In this document: positions 24,149-35,610 of the stretch, one piece after another
Layout of the letters: each line of letters starts with the position of its first letter
Numbering within the stretch: position 1 is the first letter of the stretch
DNA from: Chaetoceros tenuissimus
Taxonomy: Eukaryota; Bacillariophyta; Thalassiosirophyceae; Chaetocerotales; Chaetocerotaceae
DNA length: 64,000 bases
Assembly: GCA_021927905.1 (NCBI GenBank)
Contig: BLLK01000069.1
Span: 62,001-126,000 of the forward strand
Reading direction: 5' to 3'
Made by a program: the position numbers and the translations under genes
Notes under the pieces: generated by a model
Seen by the model: the letters and a program-made list of their open reading frames with translations, nothing else
The model's database searches: none
What the model was told of the DNA's origin: nothing

Positions 24149-27100
24149 ATGCCACAGAGTCAATCCCTATTAAACTCGAACTTATGTCGAATGAATAAAG
24201 AAAGCAATCAAGATATGACAGCAATAGAAGCCGATCCTCAAGAAGCAACTAGAAGTCAGACATTCACAACAGACTCGTCAAGTTTATCCAGTGCCAACAT
24301 GTTACAAGAAGAAACTAGGGAGAACCCAGGTCCCATGGCAACCTCTCCTCGTCGACGATCATCACTTGTTTCTAAAAAATCAGATGGATCGAGTCTGACA
24401 CCCTCGCATACTTCCAATAGTGATACTCGAGCCCGTATGATGGCAGCCTTTATGTCAGGCGGTACCAGAGCTAGCATCACGATAGGATCGAGTCTCATGA
24501 ATCAAGCTTCTAGAAAACTTTCCATCAAGAAGTTATCCATGCATGTGCCTACCTGTGTACTAAAGAAGTTGACAAAGGATATGATCAAGAGTCAGAATAT
24601 AGAAGATGGAGAGGAGAAACATGAGGCGGGTAGTCATTGTGAAGAGAACGTAGAGGTGTATCAAGGGGCGTTATTGTTTGTTGACATGTCCGGGTTCACG
24701 AAATTGAGTCAAGCTTTGGAAGTGGAGGAATTGAGTAAGGTGAGTTGACTTCATGTTATGCCTTTACTATTATTTCTTTATATGTATATATTTCATTTGC
24801 TAATACTCATATTTTTGTTGCTAGACCATTAATGAATATTTTGAAGCCATTGTCGGGGAAATTATTCGGCATGGAGGAGATGTCTTGAAATTTGCAGGTG
24901 ATGCTATCTTTGCAGAATGGCGGGCGGAAGCAATACCTGACAAGAAGAAAAATTCAAAAGAAGGAAATGGGATAAGAAAAGGGGTCAAACGAGGCATGGG
25001 GACTGCTACTACTAGGAAAGTTGATTCTAGAGCTAGTGGTGCCCCTGTATCTTCCCGTAACCGATCCACTACGCGTAGTAGTATACGGCCCGAGTCGAAA
25101 ATTACACAACGTACAGAATTGAAGAAATCTAGGTCGTCTGTTGCTCCTTCCACAAATGCAACAAGGGGACTTTATGGGAAAAGGGATTCCACAAGAAGTT
25201 CCACTTCTAATTCTGCAAGGTCGACCTCACGACATTCTCCATCGTCGTCAATTGCTTCCGATCTGTCTAATACTTCTCAGACAGCCATGAATATGGAAGA
25301 TTGTGTTCATGCTGCTGCTTGTTGTGGTGCAGCTATCGTGAATAAGTGTGCAGATTATCCTGTCTATGAGGCGTCTGGTTTAAGACACTCCATTGGTGCA
25401 CAAGGTGCTTTAATTGCGACTTTGAACGTACATTGCGGTATTGGTGCAGGGGAAATGGCGGGTGTGCATGTTGGTGATGATATTCTTCGGAAAGAATATT
25501 TGATTATAGGTGAACCAATTGATCAAGTTGCAGAAGCTTGTGATACCGCACAGCTGGGGGAAATTCGGATATCGGGAGAAGCCTTGAAATATTTAAACAA
25601 AGGTCAGCCTTACAAGAATCAACTTGAGTTGGAGAAGGGAGAAAAGTCAAAGCTTATTGCATCTCGAAAGACCATGTATTTTAACAAAAAGCGAAAGAGT
25701 GTCTGGTCTCTGGATGGAAGGATACGGAAACCTCTTACTCCCAAACCATTGAAATTTGAAATTCCTTTTGATGAAATGAAACCTGCAACTTTGAAACATT
25801 TTCATCACATTTTATCTTCATATGTGCATCCTGTCATCAAAGCAGAAGATTTACCGACTGATATGTTAGCTGCAAGTCAACGATCTCTTTTGGTGAATGA
25901 TGAGACAATCACTGCTGACGCGGAATTGAGGACGGTATTTACACTTTTCGTCATGCCCAAGATGGAGGCAAAACTTTCTAGTGACCCTGAAAAAAATAGA
26001 GAATTATTCAAAAAGTTGAATGATATCATGAATGCTGTCAATTCAATTCTTGAAAGTTATAAAGGGCATCTGAGGCAATACATTGTAGATGACAAGGGTA
26101 TTGTTTTGATTGGGACATTTGGACTTCGTGGTGCAACATTTACAAACATGGTTGCCGAAAGAGCTTTGCCTACGTGTAGAATTATTCACGGTCTTCTTGA
26201 AGATGAGTTAGATGTTGAATGCCAAGTCGGTGGAACTTTGGGTAAAGTATATTGTGGAGTGGTAGGTGGAGTGAAAAGACATGAATATGCCGTGCTTGGA
26301 CCTTCCGTGAACTTAGCAGCAAGACTCATGGCCAACAAACAGAACCCTGGGGTACTTGTAGATGATGCTGTTCGAAGAAAAGCAAAGGGAACAAATTTCA
26401 TTACATTTCCACCCGTCAAAGCAAAGGGTTATGCAGACCTAGTACCTGTATTTAAACCATTGACTGCAAAAGAAGCTCGATGGGGAAGGGTGAATCCCAA
26501 GTTTGTAGGTAGAAGAAAAGAGACGAAGATGATCTGCAACCTTGCAATGTCCATTACAAAGACAAATGCGAAATCAAATGTGGTATTTGTTTGGGGTGAA
26601 AGTGGTTCTGGAAAGTCCGCCTTTGTTGTCCATGCAATACATGAAGCAAGAAAGCTTCTGATTGCCGAGCAAAAGAGTGTAACCATTACAAGAAATGCAA
26701 CATCAGAAGGTGATGCATTGGTTCCATTTAGGTAAGTTTGTAGGCCATTTCTAATTGACGCATCACTTTTCGCATCTGTACTGATGTTATATATTCTTTT
26801 CAGTTTACTTCGCCATATTTTTCGTGATATTCTCAGTGAGGCTCCAACAAATATGACAGATGATGCTTCATATCAAAGCTATGGAAATTACTCCAAAGGA
26901 AGTATGTCGACTTTTGATATTCAAAGTACTGGCGTGCTGCAACGATTGGTGGAAATCTGCGATGAGATGGGTGCTCCAAGAGGTTTCCTAGAAATTGTTG
27001 GTCAACACCTACTGGGAGATAACAAAGGAAAAGTCACAAAACTTGAAAAGGCACCCGAAATGGATGAGATTATCGAATTCATGGCTAAGGTATTCATCCG

Positions 27101-29500
27101 TAGTACTGATCATGCCGAAGGTGTGATCTTAGCTTTGGATGACGTTCAATGGATGGATAGTCTTTCTTGGAAGGTAGTTCATCGTATTTTGGAAACAAGC
27201 AAGAATGTTTTGATAGTATGTGGTTCACGACCAAAAGAGTCGCATCCTTTGTCAATGACTGATGAGTGTTGGGGTAAATTAACAGGGGAGTATGCTGAGA
27301 AGAAGCTTTTTAGAGAGATCACAATTGCTGAATTGAATGAGGATGATATTCGTGAGATGGCAGCACTGTCGTTTGGATGCAATCCTAATGAGGTAGATGA
27401 CAATTTTTGTGAAGATGTGTTTAGCCATTCTGGAGGTATGCCTTTTTTCACTTCTGAAATTCTGGATAATTGCGTTAAGGAGAAACGTTGCAGTACACTT
27501 ACCAATGGTAAGGTCGGCTGGACTGACGAGCAGAATGTAAGTTTGAGAAGTTCTGTGTATTTCATCAATATCTTGTACTTTCTTGAAGGTAGTAAACCTC
27601 ATATTGATTTTTCGCAACAGTGTGAGGAAGCCTTACAATTTGCTAACGTCGAAGAACTTTTCTTACTAAAAGTTGACCATTTGAGTGACTTATCACGCAG
27701 ATGTGTTCAATTTGGTGCTGTTTTGGGTTTATCCTTTATGCAGAGCGAAGCAATAGATATGTCAGTACGAGCACTCAAAATTAACGAAGACGATATGGAA
27801 GATCACAGTCAGCTCATTCGGTTTGCATTAAGAGAGGCTGTTGATGCTAACATTTTGTATGAATGCCATAACGACGCTGAGACTGTAGTAGACGACAGCG
27901 CTTCTGGTAGGTTTGTGGATATCGCAGGAAGTGACGAAAATGATCATGCCGATTTCGCATTTGGAGATGTCGAATATTCATTTGTTCATGACACTTGGCG
28001 TCGGGTCATAACTTCTTCACTACTCAATTCGTACATTCGAGATTTGCATAAATATGCGGCAAAGGGACTTGAAGAAATATCTGGTAGGCAGCAATTTACA
28101 CCCTTTAGGACACAATGTAAGATCTTCAGCCATTGGAGAGATGCAGATAATACTGTGAATGCTTCCAGGATGGCACTTGAAGTAGGACAGAGTTTCAAAA
28201 TGTTAGGCATGATCCCACAGGGGATTGAAATCTACACAGAGACGATAAATATGTGGAAAAAGTATGATCCTCCTGAGGGAACAGAAAGAATTGCAGGGTT
28301 TTCACCTGAGGTCTTGGAGTCTTTGGATCTTGAAAACATCACTGGACTTGTGAAAGTGCAAACTGCATTAGGTCAGGCAATCGGAAGTATTTACAAGGGC
28401 GATCTGTCCAAGAGCGCACAGGCATTCAGAGACGCACTTGAGGTAAGTAAATTTAGCAGAAAGATCTAGTCTAAACATCTTGGTCATTATGATGCCCTAA
28501 CCACTTTATTTCGCAGATTCTTAGAATATCTCCGGCCAGCACCGAAATTGTAGATAGAGCCTTTATCTTTCCCATTTACAGTGGAATGTTCTTCTTGTTG
28601 AAGTACGGAGCTCTCTGTGCACCTGAAGAAACTGTTCAGACAGAACTTGACCTTGTTGAGAAATTCGTCTTGGAAACAAAGAAACATGGGGATCCAGTCC
28701 ACTATGGCCGTGCACTAGCTATGCAAGGAGAGACATGCCACCGCTTAGGGAAATTTGAAGAAGCAATCCAAAGTAATCTGAAACTAAAAGAAGTGTACGA
28801 TATTGACCGAGATTCTGAAAAGGTAGTTGCATCTTACGCAAGTGATCGATGTGCCCAAAACTTTGGTTGTACAGCAAATTGTTACATGAGACTTGGTCAA
28901 GTTGACAAAGCTCTTGAACTGTGTGACTACATCGAATATGAAATGATGCCAAAGATGAATCCAAAGAACATACACAATTCTGCAGTAATGACATTTCCGA
29001 TAATTTGGATTCTAAAAGATAATGGTCAGGTCGATAGGGCAAAGGATGTACTTCACAAGTTTGTCCAAGATCCATTTGATATCCACATTGGAAAAGATGG
29101 ATCAACACCATTTTTACCTGCCTTCAAACCATATAAAATATGTCTTGAAGTAGCATCCTATATGGAAGGTAACTTGGAGTCATTTGACGATACTTATTAC
29201 GATTGGGCTTTGGACATTGATAATTTGAAGCTCAACCCCAAAACAGATATTGGTATTGGTAATTTTGGAAGATCTGTAATGTCAGCCAGTGCTGAAACTT
29301 GTCTACGCCTATCGAAATTAGTTCCACAAGAGGAAATTGAAAAGAGAAAAACATATATTCGCAACGGTCTTGAAATTTCGAAAATTGCATTATCGACGTG
29401 TGATGGTTCAAGCGACGGAATGAAAATTCACACACCATACGCGCAAGTCAAACCAGTGTATGATGAGCTACAAATATTAGCAGAAGAACTTGGAGTATGA
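24149..29500 (+). CDS. Soluble adenylyl cyclase-like protein 2
   Basis: Tandem paralogue of the gene at 11542, same strand. Exons 24149-24739, 24825-26731, 26804-27536, 27621-28442 and 28517-29500 give 1,678 aa. Four intron positions and phases match paralogue 1; the 84-nt intron at 27537-27620 is extra, is a multiple of three and has no stop, so retention would add 28 residues. C1: LFVDMSGFTKL and GGDVLKFAGDAIFAEWR, then a divergent Ser/Arg-rich insert (RSSTSNSARSTSRH). C2: YCGVVGGVKRHEYAVLG. P-loop: VWGESGSGKSAF. Walker B: ILALDDVQW. TPR-like C-terminus. The N-terminus holds RRRSSLV, a PKA-type site. A stretch of about 520 bp (26953-27475) is almost identical to 14331-14853 although the rest has diverged, which suggests gene conversion. 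Both cyclase metal Asp are present, so it is likely active. Confidence 0.9.
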
Positions 29501-29849
29501 AACTCACGGGGGATACTTCTGAAATAAAATAACATATTTTATAATTTCAAAATGCATTGTACTGAATTTAGAAGTACGAAAAGGACTCATTGAATCAAGG
29601 TAATCAGTAATCAAATGGAGCAGATAGATAGAGAAGCTCATTGTGATGTGGCAATCTGTATAGCCACAAAAATAGAAGATCAATCACGCTAAAAAACATG
29701 AATTCCACGACTCAACCGATGTTTTGTTCTCCTTCTTCTTTTTTGCGTGTTCTCTTGCCAATAAATGAATGAAAGTAGCTACCACTATCTCATCCTTCAT
29801 TGAATAAACCACATAAAGGAAGAGATAGATACACAAGGAATAAAGATTA
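29501..29849. other. Intergenic, cyclase 2 to SIR2 gene
   Basis: AT-rich spacer with an AATAAAATAA word just after the cyclase stop. Nothing else seen. Confidence 0.5.
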
Positions 29850-32390
29850 ATGGATGTTCCTGAACTTCTACCTCAAGAGTTGGCCCAATTGTTTATTCAA
29901 GGAGCTAAAGACCCATCCAAGAAACCTGTCCTTATTTTAGGTGCTGGAGCATCCATACCCAATTTACCTTCGGCCTATGATTTGAAAGTAAAAATAGGAT
30001 CTAATGCAGTGAAAAGATCCTATGGTGACCCTTCCTCTTTGACTGCCCAAGATAAAGTTGAATTAGAGAATGCGCTCAAAACTATTGAACAAGTTTGTGC
30101 GGGTGAACACATTACTTTGGAAGTCCTCGTATCTTTGATTACATTTCGATCAGGTGGTAGATTGGACACTGATGCAATGTGGGATGCACTTTGTCAAGAT
30201 TGTCAAGTGAATGAATTCTCACACATGATTTCAATGCTGATTAAATTTGGCTGCATTGATAAAATTTTAACGAGTAATTTCGATCATGTTCTTGAAGATG
30301 CATGTGACAATGTTGGAGCTGAGTATGAATGTGTGTCAAATGTACAATTGGAATCAAATGAATTATACACTTTTCAGAATACAGACATAACTCAGATTTG
30401 TCCATTTCATGGGACGACATATAAAGATGATGAGCATGAATATACTGGACCATTTACCGCCACAGCTGCTGGATTAGCAAAACCGTTTTCGAAAAAGATG
30501 GCTGAATACATTGAAGACAGTCTTTCTGATAGAAATAGACCCATCATTGTCTTTGGTTATAGCGGAAGTGACCACTTTGATTTAAATCCATTACTTTCAT
30601 CTTTACATCTAGAAGACGAATCCAATTGCAGTAATTGGTATTGGTGTATTCATGCAGGAAATGGTAGTAATTGTAGTCAAGCTGTGAGAAATATATTTGG
30701 AGCTCCAACTTTGAAAGAATTGAAACATTCAAATGCTCTTTATGGTGCAGATACACTTTCTATATTGAAATCGGCATATGAACAAGTTGCGCAAGAATTG
30801 CACAAACAATCTGGACCAATCTACGAATACAAACCAACAGAAAGTACATATGAAGAAAGACTTGAGAATTGGTTCAATGATGAGTTTGAATGGAGTAGAC
30901 ACGAAGCAAATGATTTTGTCATGGACTTGCAAGACAACTTGGCAGCAGCATGGATCGTCAGTGAACACTATCGTCTAGTACAAATGGGTTATGATGAAGA
31001 GTATTGCTTTCGATTTGCGGGGATATTCGATATCAATACAGAATCTCTCGAGGTTGGACATTATCCGCATCTTGTAATAACATTTACATCACCTAAAGGT
31101 GAAAAGAAATTGGTGGAATTTGGAAATATTCTCGAAGCAGCACGTATCTATCGTATCGAGATGAATTTCAAAGACCAAGCTTTTCCAGTTACAAGTTTGG
31201 CCATGAATACATTTATCGAACAAGCAAAAAGTTGTATGGACTATGCTCCTAGAAATGATACAGAAAAGGCAGCTTTGCATCTAGGCTTGGCAATAGCATA
31301 TGATTATCTTGGTCTTATTGGTGGTAGACATGTCACAAAAGCATTAAAAGCAATCAAGAAGTTAAAGAGAGAAAACGCCGATGCCACTGAAATTATTCAA
31401 CAAGAAAAAGAATTGGCCAAGGCGAGAGAAGCAGCATCAAATGGCTTTGAAAAGTGTATCAAGTACGCCACTCTTGCAAAAGATGAAATGGATGGATCAT
31501 TGGAAAAACTTATTCCAGCTCTGACGTGGATCCAAGTAGGACTTGATAATATGGGAAGATTCAAAGTCCCAGGTAGCAATGAAGCAATTGAATGGTTAAC
31601 TAGGGCAATTCAAGGACGTCAAGCAATGATTCAAAATGACATCCAACAAAGTATAGATGCTGGCGAAACAAACATTGCAACAAGTAAAGTTGTAGCAGTT
31701 GATATGCACTATCCTCCATTGTGGAGACGTGGCGGCGAATTAGTTCAACAGGTCTTGGAAACACAAGGTTTCAACACAGCTCCCAACAAACTAATGTCAG
31801 ATCTCAGTCAAGAACGTCAAGAGTTGGCTGAATATGGCTTTGAAACATCAGAAGCTGCCTATGAAAAGTTTCGTGAAATCAACAAAGCATCGAATTTGAA
31901 CTTTCCTGCCATATTTGATGTCCGAGTATTGATGGCTCTTGCCAAAAACGACATTGTCACAGCTCAAAATGAAGTTGAAAATTGTCGAATAATGTTGGAC
32001 AGTATCCCAAAACGAGAATTTTCAGAATCCAAAATAAAATCAACTACAAATTGGATCAATAATATTGAAGCCCGCATTGAAGATTGCATTCAACGTCATG
32101 GTGAAGGGAATCATTCAGTGTTGAATCCAGATACAATGACTTATCAAGAATTAATCATGGTATTGAGAAGGCATTTGGATAGTATGGGACTATCAGGTGT
32201 AAAAGGATTTCATTACATGGATAAAAATGACAATAAGAGAGTTGGTGCTATTGAAATCCAAAAGGAACTAGAAACAGCAGGTATCAGTATCACCAAGTCA
32301 AGAGCCCATGAAATGATGCATGGATTCGTCAGGCCAGGTGGTGAATTAGATGTGCCTGGTTACCTTCGTTTCATGGAAAGCGGGAAATAA
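29850..32390 (+). CDS. SIR2-like NAD-binding domain protein with helical repeats and EF-hand
   Basis: A single uninterrupted reading frame of 846 aa, unlike its intron-bearing neighbours. Residues about 25-280 form a SIR2-type Rossmann domain: VLILGAGASIPNLPSAYDLK (27-46), LTSNFDHVLEDAC (the T/S-N-F/Y-D signature), CPFHGTTY with the likely catalytic His, and IIVFGYSGSDHFDLNPLL. The spacing and SNFD/YSGSD motifs resemble the SIR2-like NADase effector group better than histone deacylase sirtuins; no Cys4 zinc module is seen. The middle is helical, TPR-like (EKAALHLGLAIAYDYLG). Near residue 790 lies a calcium-type EF-hand loop, DKNDNKRVGAIE, with Lys in place of the usual Gly. Likely soluble. 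Function is not known: NAD cleavage controlled by calcium is a hypothesis. It follows the cyclases on the same strand. Confidence 0.75.
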   Translation: MDVPELLPQELAQLFIQGAKDPSKKPVLILGAGASIPNLPSAYDLKVKIGSNAVKRSYGDPSSLTAQDKVELENALKTIEQVCAGEHITLEVLVSLITFRSGGRLDTDAMWDALCQDCQVNEFSHMISMLIKFGCIDKILTSNFDHVLEDACDNVGAEYECVSNVQLESNELYTFQNTDITQICPFHGTTYKDDEHEYTGPFTATAAGLAKPFSKKMAEYIEDSLSDRNRPIIVFGYSGSDHFDLNPLLSSLHLEDESNCSNWYWCIHAGNGSNCSQAVRNIFGAPTLKELKHSNALYGADTLSILKSAYEQVAQELHKQSGPIYEYKPTESTYEERLENWFNDEFEWSRHEANDFVMDLQDNLAAAWIVSEHYRLVQMGYDEEYCFRFAGIFDINTESLEVGHYPHLVITFTSPKGEKKLVEFGNILEAARIYRIEMNFKDQAFPVTSLAMNTFIEQAKSCMDYAPRNDTEKAALHLGLAIAYDYLGLIGGRHVTKALKAIKKLKRENADATEIIQQEKELAKAREAASNGFEKCIKYATLAKDEMDGSLEKLIPALTWIQVGLDNMGRFKVPGSNEAIEWLTRAIQGRQAMIQNDIQQSIDAGETNIATSKVVAVDMHYPPLWRRGGELVQQVLETQGFNTAPNKLMSDLSQERQELAEYGFETSEAAYEKFREINKASNLNFPAIFDVRVLMALAKNDIVTAQNEVENCRIMLDSIPKREFSESKIKSTTNWINNIEARIEDCIQRHGEGNHSVLNPDTMTYQELIMVLRRHLDSMGLSGVKGFHYMDKNDNKRVGAIEIQKELETAGISITKSRAHEMMHGFVRPGGELDVPGYLRFMESGK

Positions 32391-32772
32391 AAAGAGAAAT
32401 AAAAGGAAATTAAAAGTCGAAAATAATAAGAAAAGACGCAACGGACTAGCTATTTTCTACAATAACTAGCCAATAAAGATGGTATGTTTGTTCCATGACC
32501 GAATGTCCTTTTTGATGTAAAATTAGTAACATGAATGAGAACTCTTGCGTAAATTCAGTATATTTTAGACTCTTTCATATTTTGACACGTGTGTTTTTCA
32601 ATTCAAGAAGGCAGAGATTACAACAGGTGTTGATGATGATCATCACCTGTGATGACATAGTTTAATTCGCAGCTGTTCTTCTATTGTATCCTAAATAGCC
32701 ACCCATATCACTAGTCCCCGTCTTTAGTTTAAGAGCAGCTTGATTGTACAATTGCTACATAATTATAAAAAG
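32391..32772. other. Intergenic, SIR2 gene to CTL1
   Basis: AT-rich spacer. The 5' flank of CTL1 includes GATGATGATCATCACC, a short imperfect palindrome near 32630-32650. No gene seen. Confidence 0.4.
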
Positions 32773-35299
32773 ATGGAAGATGCCACTGATGTGCAGGCAT
32801 CACTGTTGGCTAAAGAAGATACAATGAGTGGAGAACCCGCCAACAAGATATCTTTCGAGGACGACAAGCTTCTCCCTAAAACAACTCGGAGTGGCACATA
32901 TAGTACAAACCCTAATACTTCCAATGGGGGAGATATCGAAGAGGCAATCAATATAAACATGTCTTTGAATGACTCGAATCCCCAGCAAGATGCATCGGGA
33001 CCTCCTTCATTAGCCACTTCAGAAAGCTATCATGAGAATGAAGAAGATTCGTCATCTCCGTTAATGATTCCATCTTCTTCAGCTGCAATTCCTCCTCCAG
33101 AATCTTCTCTGTCTCTTAACCACAAAGAAGAGTACAATGAACATGAAGGACTCTCCCCTGAAAGCGGAGACAGTGAAGCTCCTTCTGAACTCAGACATTT
33201 TCCTCCAAAGAATTTACAAAGAAAACGAAAACCTGTCAAACCGTTTGAACCAAAAGCAGACCCAGCCTACTATGGTTCTATATCTACTGAAAATGAAGCC
33301 TTTCGTAATAACTTTGTAGCGCAAAATAGCTATAATACAGAAGAATCCGATGATAGCTTTCATTTACTACCACCTACACCGCCCAAGTATGAATATGATG
33401 ATGCATCTGCAAGTTCAGCAGATGTAACGACCCTTTCCGAACAAACACCAATTTTATCAAATAATACATATACCAAACAGCAAAAGACACAGGAAGCATT
33501 TCAATCGCCGCCATTAGTTTCTTTTGTCCAGAATGCAACAGTGGTATCTCTAACTCCCCCACCATCGGAAGAGAATGTACTTTTATTAAGTCCAGCAAGG
33601 AGAAACCTATTACCAAAGAGTAATTCACGACCAGAACCTTTGAATAAAATCATTAGTCGACAGAAAAGTATTGGAAAAATGGTTGATCAGCATGTTGGAC
33701 AGAAGCAACCGACTCAATGTCGTGATGCAATTTTTGCATTTGTGTACATTACTCAAGTTCTCATTGTGATTTGTTTGGGGTTGAGATTTGGTCCTATTGC
33801 ATTTCAATCCAATGGACTGAGTGGAGAAGAGGAATCTAGTAGCGGTAGTGACTGGACTCATGATGTACAGTTTACATATGTCAATGTATTATTGATTATT
33901 TTGACTGCTGGGCTTGTTTCCATGGTGCTGTCAGTGATTATTTTGGGACTCATGGCTATTTTCACAAAGCATATGGTGCATTTGGCCTTGATGCAGTGTT
34001 TGCTTTTGAGTTTGGTTTGGACTGTTGTTGGATTAATTCGCAGTCCGCATACATTTGTGCCAGTCACTGGTCTTTTTGCTTTTGGTCTATCCCTTGCTTA
34101 TATTTTTACAGTTTGGGATAAGATTCCATTTGTGTCGGCAAATTTGTTTACTGCGTTGGAAGCGACAAGGAGTACATTTGCGATTCTAGGGTTGACTGGT
34201 GTAGTTCAGATCCTGGTCTTGGTTTGGATCCTTGTCTACTTCTTTACTAGTATAGGGATATATGATTATTATCTTGATAATCCTGGAACAAGTACCAAAT
34301 TGCAAATTCTTTCCTTTGTTGGTATCGCCATTTCATTTCATTGGACCATTTCTTGCATGGTGGTAAGTTTCGGGTAAGGATACAAGCTGTAGTGTTTGTG
34401 GCATTCTCATTTCTCATTGCTTTTATTTCCATAGTATACGATACAAGTCTGTGTTGCAGGGTATGTATATAGGTGGTGGTTCAATGGTCGAATGAATAGT
34501 TCGGAAAAACTTGATGCCGTTGGAGAATCTTTGGCGCGCGCAATGGTTTATTCATTTGGATCTATCTGTTTTGGTAGTTTGTCGATAGGCATTGCGAACT
34601 TTTTGAGATGGATAGCAGATCAAATACGACCAAGTCCAGAGGATGCACCTTTTCCATTGCTTGTGGTAGTTCAAGAAGCCATCGTCTCTTGCATTGATTA
34701 CGTTGTTGCCATGTTTCATGATTTTGCCATGGTGTATGTCGGAATGTATGGCTATGGTTTTCTTGATGCTGCCAACGCCTCTAATAAACTTTTCCAGAAA
34801 CGAGGCTGGCAAGAAATTGTAGAGCATCACTTGCTCAGTTACATCTTTTACATGGTTAGCATTATGATTTCTGGATTTGCGGGGTGTGTTTGTGTGGAGA
34901 TTGTTGCGGCGAATAAACTTAACCTTGTTTCGCTGGGACATCCGCAAATTGTTTCTTTTTGGTGAGATCTAAATGTCTTGTCACATTTCTTTATATTTCT
35001 GTATAATTCACTTACACGTCTTTCTTTTTAGCATTGGATTCTTTGTTGGGTTTATTGTTTCAAACATTCTGTTTAGCTCCATAAGGAGTGCGGTGAATGC
35101 GATAGTTGTTTGTTTCGCAGGTAGACCTCTCGAGTTTCAGAGGAATCATCCTGAGTGCAGTCATATTATGAGGGAGGCATGGCGAATGTCTTGGCCAGGT
35201 CTAATGGATCGAGTTGAAAAGGATAATGCAAAATACTCGAGCACAAGATCTCCGCATAGAAGGTACACAAGAACGAATGTGGATTCACTTTTCACATAA
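32773..35299 (+). CDS. Choline transporter-like (SLC44/CTL family) protein 1
   Basis: Exons 32773-34362, 34435-34961 and 35032-35299 (phases 0 and 2) give 794 aa. A long Ser/Pro-rich cytoplasmic N-terminus (about 315 residues) precedes about ten membrane helices of the Choline_transpo family. Typical blocks are seen: helix 1 CRDAIFAFVYITQVLIVICL, the IPFVSANLFTALEATR loop, QVCVAGYVYRWWF after intron 1, MVYSFGSICFGSLSIGIANF, and MYGYGFLDAANASNKLFQKRG. Members move choline or are proposed to do so; many protist members have no known substrate. The start at 32773 (MEDATDV) is the first ATG in frame. A longer paralogue follows at 37540, with an opposite-strand gene in between, so the pair probably came from a local duplication. 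Confidence 0.85.
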
Positions 35300-35610
35300 A
35301 AAATGGGGAATTTTGGGAATTGATTAAGTCTCTATATAAAAATAAGTTTATGTATGATTTATGTCCAGTTCAGCGTATTGGTCAACTCTGGAGTCGAGGA
35401 TAGGTAACCATTACTCAAAATATAGGATGTTCCCTACATTCTATGTGAGAAATCACTGTTACTTATCAATACCTTCTTTCCAGTACTATTTTCATTTCTA
35501 AACAAAACGAAACTCTATCAAAACGAAATTCTACCACAGTCATCTTCCTCGTTCGCAATGAGGCAAATGACCTTGAATTCCCATTTATTTGCAAATTCCT
35601 GCTCCAAACG
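35300..35610. other. Convergent 3' flanks of CTL1 and the SpoU methyltransferase
   Basis: AT-rich, no feature recognised. Confidence 0.5.
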
